From Acidobacteria bacterium UBA2990 (lineage in GTDB: Bacteria; Acidobacteriota; Vicinamibacteria; Vicinamibacterales; UBA8438), in assembly GCA_002347025.1 (NCBI GenBank), contig DEAE01000005.1:70065-134064 (forward strand): a stretch of DNA of 64,000 nt, given 5' to 3'. The first letter of the stretch is position 1. The number at the start of each line of letters is the position of its first letter. This document shows positions 1-8,458 of this stretch, in pieces. A program made the translations under genes and the position numbers. Below the pieces are notes generated by a model that did not search any database, was not told where the DNA came from, and was given only the letters and a program-made list of their open reading frames with translations.

Positions 1-90
1 ACCGGCGGGAAGACTGAGCCAGCTGAGACTGCTGGGGTCGAGGAAACCGGCGGGAAGACTGAGTCGGCTGAGGCCCCATCTGACCTGACC
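1..90 (+). repeat. two imperfect 45-base repeat units in the linker
   Basis: An identical 18-base block begins at 1 and again at 46, and similarity continues for about 30 bases before the units diverge. They encode a TGGKTE-type motif twice in the acidic linker of the DUF349 protein. More copies may lie to the left of the window. Confidence 0.6.
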
Positions 91-639
91 GACACGGTCA
101 TGAAGGTTAGGGAGGAATGGCGTCAATTACCGGTGATACCTCAATCCCAGGGACGGAATCTGACGAGGCGATTTGAGACGGCCATAACTCAAGTGGTGGA
201 ACGTTATCCGGCGGCCTTCGTGGGAACTAGTCTTGATCCCGAACGAAATCTCCCTGTCCTTGAGCGTTTGTGCCGGCAGGTCGAGGCGTTGCTAGAGCAG
301 GAGGAGGGATCTCAGGTAACAGAGGCGTCGCCTGCAGAAATTTTGGCACGACAGCTTCGCGAAGCGCTAGCCACTAATACCATGGGCGCTCGTGTTGATC
401 CAGAAATCAAGAGGAAGACTGATGTGGACCTAGTGAGGCGGTGCCAGTCCGAGCGTCGAGCATTGGGTTCGATGCCAACTGAGCGGGGACAACGTTTGTC
501 TGAACGCTTTCGTGAAGCCTGTGATCGCTTTTCTCAACGCCAGTCGTCTGCTCCTCCTGCTGAGAGTGGTTCCAAAGCTAGGCCACGGAATCGGCGGAGC
601 CGGTCTAGGCGCGATGCCGGCACTGGTAAGACTCCATAG
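1..639 (+). CDS. DUF349 domain protein, 3' end (cut by window edge)
   Basis: The frame is open from base 1, so the start lies upstream and only the last 212 residues are seen. Two DUF349-like units are visible: one around EEWRQLP...LTRRFETA (about residues 36-95) and a second around ERRALGSMP...LSERFREACDRF near the C-terminus. DUF349 units are charged helical hairpins with a W-x-x-L/I, P and RF-x-x-A pattern. The family's role is unclear; some members are RNA-associated. The visible N-terminal part is a Thr/Gly/Glu-rich linker with a 45-base repeat spacing. The C-terminus is Arg/Ser/Lys-rich and basic, as in a nucleic-acid-binding tail. The family call is fairly sure; the function is not. 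Confidence 0.7.
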   Translation, partial: TGGKTEPAETAGVEETGGKTESAEAPSDLTDTVMKVREEWRQLPVIPQSQGRNLTRRFETAITQVVERYPAAFVGTSLDPERNLPVLERLCRQVEALLEQEEGSQVTEASPAEILARQLREALATNTMGARVDPEIKRKTDVDLVRRCQSERRALGSMPTERGQRLSERFREACDRFSQRQSSAPPAESGSKARPRNRRSRSRRDAGTGKTP

Positions 640-878
640 TTGGCCATCGGACCTACTCTTGGTCCCGGGTTCAGGCGGAGCGTTCATCCGGTGACCTTTC
701 GCAGCACGGAACTGAGCCTGGAAGAGCGCTTTGGTTTGCTCGGTTCTAACTGCGGTTGAAGTCGCTACTGCTAGGTCGAGACTGTATTTGTTGGGTAGTT
801 CCAGTGTGTTCGGATTCGTCTGTTTATTGCCGGGAGGATGTCTTGATTCGACAAGTGGGTAAGTGGGGTCAGAGTGGG

Positions 879-2726
879 ATGGAAGTTAGGCAGGTTAATC
901 AATGCCCCATTGCTCGGCTGGTGAGTATATCGGTGACTGTAGGGTTTCTCGGGGCACCCTTTCTTTGCGCGCAGACGGTTTCAGAGCGACCGCAGGAGCT
1001 CTCCTCTATCCGCGACAACGTTGAGCGGCTTGCTAGTGACGCGCTTGAGGGCCGGCTGACCGGCACAGACGGGATTCGTCTTGCGGCGGACCACATTATC
1101 GGCGAACTCAAGTTGCTCGGCGCTGAGCCTTTGCCAGGTGTTGACAATTACCGCCTGCCGTTTCAGTACACCGGAAGTGCTACAGACGCAGGCACTACTT
1201 TACGGCTTGAGGCAGGTCGGGAGCTTTACTGGGAGGACGGTGGTTTGGTGAGTGCGCTTTCGTTCTCCGAATCAGTTGAGGTCACCGGTCCCCTCGTGTT
1301 CGCTGGGTATGGACTTGTTGTGCCGGAGACTGACGGTTTCAGTTATGACAGTTATGCCACTATCGATGTAACTGACAAGATTGTTGTAGTGTTGCGTTAT
1401 TTTCCGGAGGACAGCGAGGGGGACCTTCGGTCTTTATTCTCCCGTTATGCGGGGCTGCGATTTAAGGCTAGCGCAGCCCGTCAGAGAGGTGCGAAGGGAC
1501 TGCTGGTGGTCACTGGACCACGGTCTCCAAACGCAGGTGAACTAGTCCGGATGACTGCTGACACTGCGGTGGCTGACTCTGGCATTGCGGCAGCGAGTGT
1601 GACGGGCGCCGTGGCTGATGCTTTGTTTGACTTGGTACCAGGTAAAACTCTTGGTCAGGCACAGCAAGAACTCGATTCTGGCAACCCACATGTTGCTGGG
1701 TTTGATATCCCTGGGGACGCCACCCTGAATGCTAAGGTTTCCCGCGATCGGCGGACCGGTCACAATGTTTTGGCGTATTTGCCTCCTACGACGGGAGCGC
1801 GGTTGGACAAACCCTATGTCATGTTGGGAGCTCACTATGATCATCTGGGCCGAGGTGAGAATGGCGATTCTTTGGCCAGGTCAGATGAATCCGGTCACAT
1901 CCACAACGGTGCTGACGACAACGCTTCTGGAGTGGCTGCTGTGCTTGCGGCGGGTAGGGAACTGGGTACGCAAGTCCGTGCTAGAGGCATCATCCTGGCT
2001 TTTTGGTCTGGTGAGGAACTTGGTTTACTGGGCTCGGCCGATTTTGTGGACACCTCGCCCGTTTCCATGACGCAGGTTGCCGCTTATGTGAATTTCGACA
2101 TGGTTGGTCGTATGCGCGAGAACAAGTTGACGGTGCAGGCGCTCGGTAGCAGCAGTGTCTGGCATGGGCTGGTGGATAGCGTCAACGAGACTTTCCGTTT
2201 TGACCTGCAGCGGGTTGATGACCCTTATTTGCCAACAGATGCAATGACTTTCCATTTAGCTGAGGTTCCGAGTCTAGCCCTGTTTACTGGGAGCCACGCA
2301 GATTATCACCGCCCCAGCGATGACGCTGATACGATTAATTTTTCAGACTTAGGCCGTATTGCCCAGTATGGTGCGGCTGTAGCAAGTCACCTAGCCAACG
2401 AAACAACACCTCCAGATTTCATTGAGATTGAGCGGACCGCGCAGGGCGGCCAAGCAATGATGAGAGTGTCCACCGGGACGATCCCGGATTACAGTTCAGA
2501 GGTGGATGGATTGCTGTTGTCAGGGGTCATGGCAGGTGGTCCAGCGGACCAGGCTGGGTTGCAGGAAGGAGACATTATCGTCGAGTTGGCGGGTCAGTCA
2601 ATTTCCAACATCTACGATTATATGTTTGCGCTTGACCTACTTATGGTCGGGGAACCAGCTTCGGTCGTATTTTTGCGCGATGGCCGTCGACTCGAGAGCG
2701 AACTCACTCCACTTGCTAGGCAGTAG
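879..2726 (+). CDS. secreted M28-family zinc peptidase with PA insert and PDZ domain
   Basis: A 615-residue exported aminopeptidase-like enzyme. The start at 879 is chosen because a Sec signal peptide ending near LCAQ follows directly; an open frame extends to a TTG at 756 but adds no recognisable sequence. Two-zinc M28 ligands are visible: HYD near residue 319, DDNASG near 350, the catalytic EE in EELGLLG near 377, NFDMVG, and a late His in HADYHRPSDD near 472. A protease-associated (PA) type domain precedes the catalytic core. The last 80 residues form a PDZ domain (AGLQEGDIIVELAG). Known members release N-terminal amino acids in the periplasm or outside the cell. The catalytic residues look intact. 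It stands alone, convergent with the next gene. Confidence 0.88.
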   Translation: MEVRQVNQCPIARLVSISVTVGFLGAPFLCAQTVSERPQELSSIRDNVERLASDALEGRLTGTDGIRLAADHIIGELKLLGAEPLPGVDNYRLPFQYTGSATDAGTTLRLEAGRELYWEDGGLVSALSFSESVEVTGPLVFAGYGLVVPETDGFSYDSYATIDVTDKIVVVLRYFPEDSEGDLRSLFSRYAGLRFKASAARQRGAKGLLVVTGPRSPNAGELVRMTADTAVADSGIAAASVTGAVADALFDLVPGKTLGQAQQELDSGNPHVAGFDIPGDATLNAKVSRDRRTGHNVLAYLPPTTGARLDKPYVMLGAHYDHLGRGENGDSLARSDESGHIHNGADDNASGVAAVLAAGRELGTQVRARGIILAFWSGEELGLLGSADFVDTSPVSMTQVAAYVNFDMVGRMRENKLTVQALGSSSVWHGLVDSVNETFRFDLQRVDDPYLPTDAMTFHLAEVPSLALFTGSHADYHRPSDDADTINFSDLGRIAQYGAAVASHLANETTPPDFIEIERTAQGGQAMMRVSTGTIPDYSSEVDGLLLSGVMAGGPADQAGLQEGDIIVELAGQSISNIYDYMFALDLLMVGEPASVVFLRDGRRLESELTPLARQ

Positions 2727-2784
2727 CCAGCCGGTGGTGGAAGTGTCTAGGGATTCTGGTAGTGTCGCTGTGTTCTCAGGCTTC

Positions 2785-3429
2785 TCAGTCGTCTAGCGTG
2801 GACAGTACGACAGGTAGGTGGTCTGGGTAGGTGGTGACCTCCAGTTCTTCCCCCACCGAAAAGGTAGACTTTTCCCACAGGGCTTCATACCTGAGTGCCA
2901 TGCCGTCACCCCGTTTGCTACAGAAATGTAAGTCTATAGCGTCTTGGGACCCAATATTTTGCACGACGTGTATCGTTTTACCTTCGGTTAATTCGGTCAG
3001 AGTGGATGGCCCGATCCGGGTGTGACGAAGGACGCGCAAGCGAGTGTCTGCCAGTTGGGCAAAGTCGGTTACCGAGATTTCGCCTTCAATTCGTCGGCAC
3101 ACGGCTGAGTGATCGTGTGAATGAATGTGCGCTGTTTGGCCGGATGTCCAGACGATGCCCACGAGGGATGATCCGTGGCTTGGACTGCGCCACAAGGTTA
3201 ACCGTCGGTAGTTGATGCCGCCCTGAATAGGGCTCCGCCGAAGTGGTACGAGTTCCCCGATAGCTGGTTGAACCCGTCTGAGAATGCTCCGTGCGGTGGC
3301 AGCGGTGACGGGTGCAGTCTGACCCAGCATATCGACCAGGTCGACTGTCTCACGTAGAGTCAGTGGTTCGGTCTCTGTGACTCTTGCTTGGAGGGGAACT
3401 GGCTGGGGACTCCAACGACGAAAGGCCAT
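2785..3429 (-). CDS. cysteine dioxygenase-like cupin
   Basis: A 214-residue cupin resembling cysteine dioxygenase type I (PF05995), which oxidises cysteine to cysteine sulfinate with a mononuclear Fe(II). The His pair is in IHSHDHSAVC. The third His and following strand are in TIHVVQN...AIDLHFCS, matching the family's H-x-V-x-N...LH pattern. A Cys follows the His pair close to where the Cys-Tyr crosslink residue sits in some members. The ATG at 3429 overlaps the upstream membrane gene by 70 bases. The only later ATG (3330) would cut into the helix LTLRETVDLV that starts the family domain, so 3429 is preferred. It is the last gene of a three-gene minus-strand group and fits sulfur-amino-acid breakdown. 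Other thiol dioxygenase substrates are possible. Confidence 0.7.
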   Translation of the reverse strand: MAFRRWSPQPVPLQARVTETEPLTLRETVDLVDMLGQTAPVTAATARSILRRVQPAIGELVPLRRSPIQGGINYRRLTLWRSPSHGSSLVGIVWTSGQTAHIHSHDHSAVCRRIEGEISVTDFAQLADTRLRVLRHTRIGPSTLTELTEGKTIHVVQNIGSQDAIDLHFCSKRGDGMALRYEALWEKSTFSVGEELEVTTYPDHLPVVLSTLDD

Positions 3430-4589
3430 GAAGGTGTGAGAAGCGTAACGCTGCCTCCGAGCAGGGCGTAGCCTATGAAGCCCTTTGAAATTGCAACGAG
3501 CAGGCCGAGCGAGAGTCCGGCCGTGGCGAACCATGCCGCCCCACCCGCCAAGGCCACTCGCCATCCTGTATTGATGAGATTGTTCAACTGAATTTGCAGT
3601 CCGATAGCGGCGCAGACTGTCATGATCGCCGTGTCTACAAGCACGTCGTTGATTCTAAGAACAGCCTGCCACGCGGTGGCGTCAAGGCTTCCATTACCTG
3701 ATGCCAGGGTGTCGCCAAGTATTCGAACTGCGAACATGAGGACATGTCCGGCGAGAAAAAGAGGGAGGTGGGCGGCGAAGCGCACTCGCACGTTGCGTTC
3801 AGCTGGGGTACGCCGGCGCAAGAGACTGAATCCTATCAGTAATGGACCTAGGAGAAGGATTCGACTGGCTTTGGCCGTTGCAGCGATTAGGCTTTCTTCT
3901 TCGCCGAACTGTTTGCCCACAGCTATGCTTGAGGAGAGGTCGTTTACAGCGAGTCCTGACCATAGGCCAGCTGATTCCGTGTTGATCCCGGTGGCTGTGC
4001 CAATGGGAACAAATGTTATCAAGGCCGCTAAGCTGAAAAGGAAAACGGTCCCGACAGCTAGTCCTTGGTCGCGCCTCCGTGCATAGATGACTGGAGCTAG
4101 GGCGTTGATGGCGGACGCACCACAAACCATAGTGCCGATGGCTATGAGATCGGCAAGTTCTCGACGAAGACCTAGCAGGCCGGCACTGACGTGTGCGGCA
4201 AAGAAGGTTACGGGTAATGTGAAGCCCAACACGAGGATGATCTGAACAAAGAACTTGGTACCGATGAGGTCGGTTTGGACCCTCAAACCCATGAGGATGA
4301 TAGCAATGCGCAAGAGCCATTTCCCCGTGTAGCGGAGGCCACGTTCATAGGGGTCTCCGGCTCGGCCGGCCTCGATGTGTAGCCCGATCATTCGTGACAG
4401 GGGCGAATTGAGCACTAAGGTTCCAAGCGTTATGGCGACCACAACTTCCGAAAGCCAAGAAGATTGGTAGAACACACTGTGAACAACACACGGGCGATAA
4501 GCGCGAGGCTCAGCGCAAGGACTAGCCCCCTGAAGTCGTGTCGGGCTGGTAGCCAGGAAGGCATGAGTGCGCTCAGTTTCGTGGTCCAT
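3360..4589 (-). CDS. YeiH-family (UPF0324, putative sulfate/sulfite exporter) membrane protein, probably frameshifted near its N-terminus
   Basis: A polytopic inner-membrane protein with about nine hydrophobic segments. Recognisable YeiH blocks are VVAITLGTLVLN, LLRIAIILMGLRVQ and MVCGASAINALAP. Family members are proposed to export sulfate or sulfite. In this frame, residues 1-45 from the ATG at 4589 are hydrophilic and unlike the family. The missing first helix (LVLALSLALIARVLF) is encoded in another frame from an ATG at 4564, which lies 8 bases after the upstream stop and runs to a stop at 4430. A one-base indel near 4465-4485 would join the frames. Either the gene is disrupted or the assembly has an error. 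The C-terminal 30 residues are also unusually hydrophilic. It sits between a metallo-hydrolase gene and a CDO-like gene. Confidence 0.65.
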   Translation of the reverse strand: MDHETERTHAFLATSPTRLQGASPCAEPRAYRPCVVHSVFYQSSWLSEVVVAITLGTLVLNSPLSRMIGLHIEAGRAGDPYERGLRYTGKWLLRIAIILMGLRVQTDLIGTKFFVQIILVLGFTLPVTFFAAHVSAGLLGLRRELADLIAIGTMVCGASAINALAPVIYARRRDQGLAVGTVFLFSLAALITFVPIGTATGINTESAGLWSGLAVNDLSSSIAVGKQFGEEESLIAATAKASRILLLGPLLIGFSLLRRRTPAERNVRVRFAAHLPLFLAGHVLMFAVRILGDTLASGNGSLDATAWQAVLRINDVLVDTAIMTVCAAIGLQIQLNNLINTGWRVALAGGAAWFATAGLSLGLLVAISKGFIGYALLGGSVTLLTPSWPFVVGVPSQFPSKQESQRPNH

Positions 4590-5649
4590 ATTCACGGCTA
4601 AAGCCGTTGCGACTGTTTGTAACGGTGAAGGAGCCGTCTCGTTTGGCAGACACGTGGGTCCAGTAGCTCGAACCAAGATGAATAGTCGAGGTGTCTCCTT
4701 CTGGAGCGAAATCCTGAAGGTTGGCTATGAATCGTTCATCCATATTAGCCTCTCCTACTGGTACGGCGTAGTGGTTTTGCCAGATGTCCTCAAGGCTTTG
4801 CACGCCAGCTAGGATTTCGAACGTTTGTAGTCCACCACCCTTTCGTGGCCCGTTATTCATCACACCAACCCGCGGCGTGATTGCTTGAACCAATGCTGCT
4901 GATCCGGATGTATCTGATCCGTGGTGAGAGATGAGGTAGAGATCAACGAGACCGATCTTGTTATCGGGACACATCAGCGGAAATTCCTTATTCCAGGTCA
5001 GGTCACCCATGATGACCGTCCGGAACTGCCCAAATCCGACGAATGCGCTAACTGAACGCTGGTCTTCAGCGTCGCCATAACGACTGAGGATGTTTTCGCC
5101 ATGAAATTTGAACCCCTCACATGCGGGGTTCATTTGGCCAGCTTGGGGGAGAGGAGATGTCAAGACTTCTCCGTTCGAAGCGATGATCCGTACATCGAGC
5201 CCATTGATTGCGACTTGGTCTCCGGGTTTGACTACTCGATGTGTATGACGGTTTCGTAAGCGGACATATCGTTCGAATGCAGTTCTTTGGCGCTCACCTT
5301 GGTCGACAGTAATGCCGTGGTCTAGGAAATTAATCACTGGTAATTGCTCGACCAGTTGATGAACACCTCCCATGTGGTCGGTGTGAAAGTGGGTAACTAT
5401 GAGGTGATCGATCTGGGAAACGTTGGCGGCGGCAGCTGCTGCGGCGATTCGTTTGGCATCTCGGTTGTCGAACCCAGGCCATCCGGTGTCGACTAGCATC
5501 GATTCACCAGACGGCGAAACGAAAAGGGTGGCTTCTCCACCTTCGACATCGATCACGTATATATCTAGCGTTTCGCTAGAACGGTCTTGAGCCGCGAGGG
5601 ACATCAAGAGGGTCAAGACAGATAGCAGCGATATGAAGATGACACGCAT
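4573..5649 (-). CDS. secreted metallo-beta-lactamase-fold hydrolase (ComEC/Rec2-like)
   Basis: A 358-residue exported protein. A Sec signal peptide (LLSVLTLLMSLAAQ) is followed by the MBL core: LVDTGWPG, the metal motif THFHTDHMGG near residue 90, MGDLTW and SHHGSD. This HxHxDH arrangement and the late HHGSD are typical of the ComEC/Rec2-like branch. Those proteins are often periplasmic phosphodiesterases or nucleases, but the substrate cannot be read from sequence. It is the first gene of a minus-strand group whose next start is only 8 bases after its stop (if the corrected YeiH start is used). The 230-base region upstream is shared with a divergent gene. Confidence 0.8.
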   Translation of the reverse strand: MRVIFISLLSVLTLLMSLAAQDRSSETLDIYVIDVEGGEATLFVSPSGESMLVDTGWPGFDNRDAKRIAAAAAAANVSQIDHLIVTHFHTDHMGGVHQLVEQLPVINFLDHGITVDQGERQRTAFERYVRLRNRHTHRVVKPGDQVAINGLDVRIIASNGEVLTSPLPQAGQMNPACEGFKFHGENILSRYGDAEDQRSVSAFVGFGQFRTVIMGDLTWNKEFPLMCPDNKIGLVDLYLISHHGSDTSGSAALVQAITPRVGVMNNGPRKGGGLQTFEILAGVQSLEDIWQNHYAVPVGEANMDERFIANLQDFAPEGDTSTIHLGSSYWTHVSAKRDGSFTVTNSRNGFSREYGPRN

Positions 5650-5879
5650 GAATCACTTCCTCCCCATTTCTGGCGCGGCTCAGGTGCCGGCAAGATCGGT
5701 CTTCTTGAATAACTGGACAGACGCTGAGCCCGGATTAGATCGAAAGGTCCTAGAATCCACCCAATTGCGAATTGTAAGGCCGAGAGGGGGGGGAATTTGG
5801 TATATAAACGGCTGAGACTGATTAATGAGTGCGAAAATGGAGATCAGGTCGTCAGACAACATGAGAAGGAGGGGCACTT

Positions 5880-6881
5880 GTGACTATTCGATCTTTGGTC
5901 TCTCGTAAGTTTCTGGTAGGCGCGGTTTTGGTGGGAGGATGTTTACCCGCTACAGCCATTGCCCAGGCAGGGGCCCAAGAGACCTATTCAGCTCCGCGAA
6001 ATCCGTATGGCCAACCGGACCTTCAAGGGTTCTGGTCAAACCAGTCCTACACCCCGTTGGAACGACCGGACGACGTTACCAAGGCGTTCTATTCTGCTGA
6101 AGAGATTGCGGATATCCGGTCGGGTCGTGCTGTGCGTGAATCGGCGCAGACCGAACCCGGTACGATTCCGGACGTGCATTACGATTTTACCCAGTTTGGG
6201 TTGGACCGGAGCCAGGCTGTGATGGCTGCCAATGCTCGAACCTCGCTGATCGTGGACCCCCAGAATGGCAAGTTGCCGCCACGGACAGCCGAAGGGCGTC
6301 GACGAGCGGAAGTTCGCCAGGCTGAACGAGAAGCACGGGGTGGCGAGTATGATGCCGCCGAGAACCTTCCGCTGGGTGCCCGTTGCCTCATAAGCGGTAG
6401 TGCCGGTCCACCGATGATGAACGCTGGCTACAATGCTAATTTGCACATCGTGCAAGGTTCAGATCACGTCATGATTCTCAACGAGATGCAACATGATGCC
6501 CGGAGCATTCCGTTGGACGGACGTGGACAACCTTTAGGGAGCACACGGCAGTGGCGAGGAATCTCTCATGGGTATTGGGAGGGAGACACCCTTGTGGTCG
6601 AGACCGCGAACTTTAACAACAAAATCGCGTTTCGAGGTTCGAGTCAACAAATGCGTGTAATCGAGCGTTTCACACGGGTGGCGGAAGACTTGATCGAGTA
6701 TGTCTTTACGGTAGAGGACGAGGCAACTTGGGCGCGGCCTTGGACTGCCGTCATGCCGATGCAGAGGGGTAGAGGCCCTCTCTTTGAACACGCGTGCCAT
6801 GAGGGCAATTACGGGCTGACCAACATTTTAGCTGGAGCGCGAGCGGAGGAAGCGAGAGCAGCACAGGAAGGCCAGCAGTAG
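5880..6881 (+). CDS. secreted protein of unknown function
   Basis: A 333-residue exported protein. The GTG at 5880 follows a strong Shine-Dalgarno AAGGAGGGG at 5866-5874. A signal peptide ends near ATAIAQA. The mature N-terminus has the motif RNPYGQPDLQGFWSN followed by TPLERPDDV. I associate this with a widespread family of unknown function common in Acidobacteriota genomes, often annotated only as hypothetical. No catalytic motif is evident. A compact C-terminal part (WRGISHGYWEGDTLVVET, IERFTRVAEDLIEY) has a lipocalin-like alternating pattern, but I would not assign a fold. It is a single-gene unit ended by a clear terminator. Confidence 0.7.
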   Translation: MTIRSLVSRKFLVGAVLVGGCLPATAIAQAGAQETYSAPRNPYGQPDLQGFWSNQSYTPLERPDDVTKAFYSAEEIADIRSGRAVRESAQTEPGTIPDVHYDFTQFGLDRSQAVMAANARTSLIVDPQNGKLPPRTAEGRRRAEVRQAEREARGGEYDAAENLPLGARCLISGSAGPPMMNAGYNANLHIVQGSDHVMILNEMQHDARSIPLDGRGQPLGSTRQWRGISHGYWEGDTLVVETANFNNKIAFRGSSQQMRVIERFTRVAEDLIEYVFTVEDEATWARPWTAVMPMQRGRGPLFEHACHEGNYGLTNILAGARAEEARAAQEGQQ

Positions 6882-6956
6882 TTTCTTGAGTGGTGTTGGG
6901 ATTGGATTGTTGCGCTGTTAGCTTGACGAGCTGCGAGGTAAGCTAGGCTGCTTGAT

Positions 6957-6996
6957 GTCTAGGGGGATAGAACCCCCCTAGACACTGTCTTTCTTT
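6957..6996 (+). terminator. intrinsic terminator after the gene at 5880-6881
   Basis: A 10-bp perfect stem (6957-6966 pairing with 6974-6983, sequence GTCTAGGGGG and its complement) has a 7-base loop. It is followed on the plus strand by a T-rich run (6986-6996). It lies in the convergent gap. The opposite strand has no T run, so it mainly serves the plus-strand gene. Confidence 0.8.
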
Positions 6997-8458
6997 AATT
7001 CCCTAGTGGCTCTGATTGCGCACCGTCCTTCACAGCCCACAGGCGGTTTCTGGTAAGCAGATACATAACGCCGTTCCGCACAACTGGGGTGCTGTAGACC
7101 GAGGCGCCCATGTTGATCTCACCGATTAATTCCATCTCTCTTCCGGCACGGAGCACGGCGATGTCGCCATCTTCATCACCAAGCAGGACCTTTCCATCTA
7201 CAACGAAGGGCGATCCCCAGACTGCTGCGAAGGCATCGTAGGTCCAGAATTCCTCGCCGGTATCGGGGTCGAGTGCGTGGAGGAATCCAGACAGGCTTGA
7301 GATGTAGAGAACGCCGTCAGCTATCGCAGCTGTTGACATGGTACGGTAAAAGTCATCCCCATCTCGGCTCCACAGTTTATGGGTGCTAGTTACGTCGCCG
7401 GTGCCGGTGGCATCAATTGCGTAAAAATGGCCAGGAGCCTCCCCGTGTTCTGGGTCTTGGCCAACCCCGACGTAAACCTTGTTGTCGTAGACGACAGGTG
7501 TTGCGAGTATATTGTTCCGCGTTCCGCGGCCTCCGAGGATCCACTCCGAGTCAGGGGGGTTGCCGTCAAATTGCCAGATAGTTTCACCTGTGTCCGCATT
7601 GAGACTGTAAACAATACCGTTGCCACCTGCGACGATTACTTGTGCCTGACCATCGATTTCTGCGTAGGCAGGGTTGGTCCAGCTGCCATGCAGGACCCCC
7701 TCGCCAACCTCAGTGTTCTCCCAAAGCAAAGTGCCAGTGTTCTTGTCGAGTGCAATGATGTGGGGAGAAAACGGGGATGGAATATTGACATGACCCTCGT
7801 CAACTCCATTACTTGTCACTGTGTAGAGGGTATCGCCAACAATGAGCGGCGATCCGGTCGCTAGGTTATGGGGAAAAACGTCGAGCTCTCCAATCATGTC
7901 ATAGGACCAGATAATATCTCCGTTTCCCGGACCTGTGCCGGTTTCCCCCGTAAAGGGACCTGCGTTGCCGTCTCCGAGCCCGTTGGCATCAAGGCATACC
8001 ACATGAGCCTGATTCGACACGTACCAGACTCGGTCCCCTTCTACGAATGCGGTTGAACAGACCCCTTGGAGTGGCCAGTCGTTAACACGGCCAGCTGAGA
8101 GCTTGTCGTGGACCATTTGCCAGGCAAAATCACCGGATGTAGCGTTGAAGGCCATCAGCACGCCCTTGTCACCCTCATAGGCAGGATCGCGCACACCTTC
8201 GTTATTAGTTCCAACATAGACTTTGCCGTTGGCAACGGTGGGTCCACCGTAAGCCTGTGAGCCCACGGGCTGGGTCCATAGGATGTTTTCGCCGGTTCGT
8301 GGGTCCCATATTTCTGGTATCCCTGTTTCGTCTGACACCATATTTCGGGAGGGTGTGTTCCCAAACATTCCCACTTCGTCTTGGGCGTTAGCCGTGTTAA
8401 CAGAGCCCACTACAGCCAAGGCAATTACTAATATTGATGTGAAGGTATGTCGTATCAT
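6995..8458 (-). CDS. secreted PQQ-type (BamB-like) beta-propeller protein
   Basis: A 487-residue exported protein. A signal peptide (SILVIALAVVGSVNTANA) precedes repeated tryptophan-docking blades with the A-x-D-x-x-T/N-G-x-x-x-W pattern, such as ALDKNTGTLLWE, SLNADTGETIWQF and ALDPDTGEEFWTY. Such proteins either bind a quinone cofactor as dehydrogenases or act as structural propellers. I see no vicinal disulfide (CC) motif typical of quinoprotein alcohol dehydrogenases, so a non-enzymatic role is as likely. Its start overlaps the upstream gene's stop by ATGA (8455-8458), so the two are translationally coupled. Confidence 0.8.
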   Translation of the reverse strand: MIRHTFTSILVIALAVVGSVNTANAQDEVGMFGNTPSRNMVSDETGIPEIWDPRTGENILWTQPVGSQAYGGPTVANGKVYVGTNNEGVRDPAYEGDKGVLMAFNATSGDFAWQMVHDKLSAGRVNDWPLQGVCSTAFVEGDRVWYVSNQAHVVCLDANGLGDGNAGPFTGETGTGPGNGDIIWSYDMIGELDVFPHNLATGSPLIVGDTLYTVTSNGVDEGHVNIPSPFSPHIIALDKNTGTLLWENTEVGEGVLHGSWTNPAYAEIDGQAQVIVAGGNGIVYSLNADTGETIWQFDGNPPDSEWILGGRGTRNNILATPVVYDNKVYVGVGQDPEHGEAPGHFYAIDATGTGDVTSTHKLWSRDGDDFYRTMSTAAIADGVLYISSLSGFLHALDPDTGEEFWTYDAFAAVWGSPFVVDGKVLLGDEDGDIAVLRAGREMELIGEINMGASVYSTPVVRNGVMYLLTRNRLWAVKDGAQSEPLGN

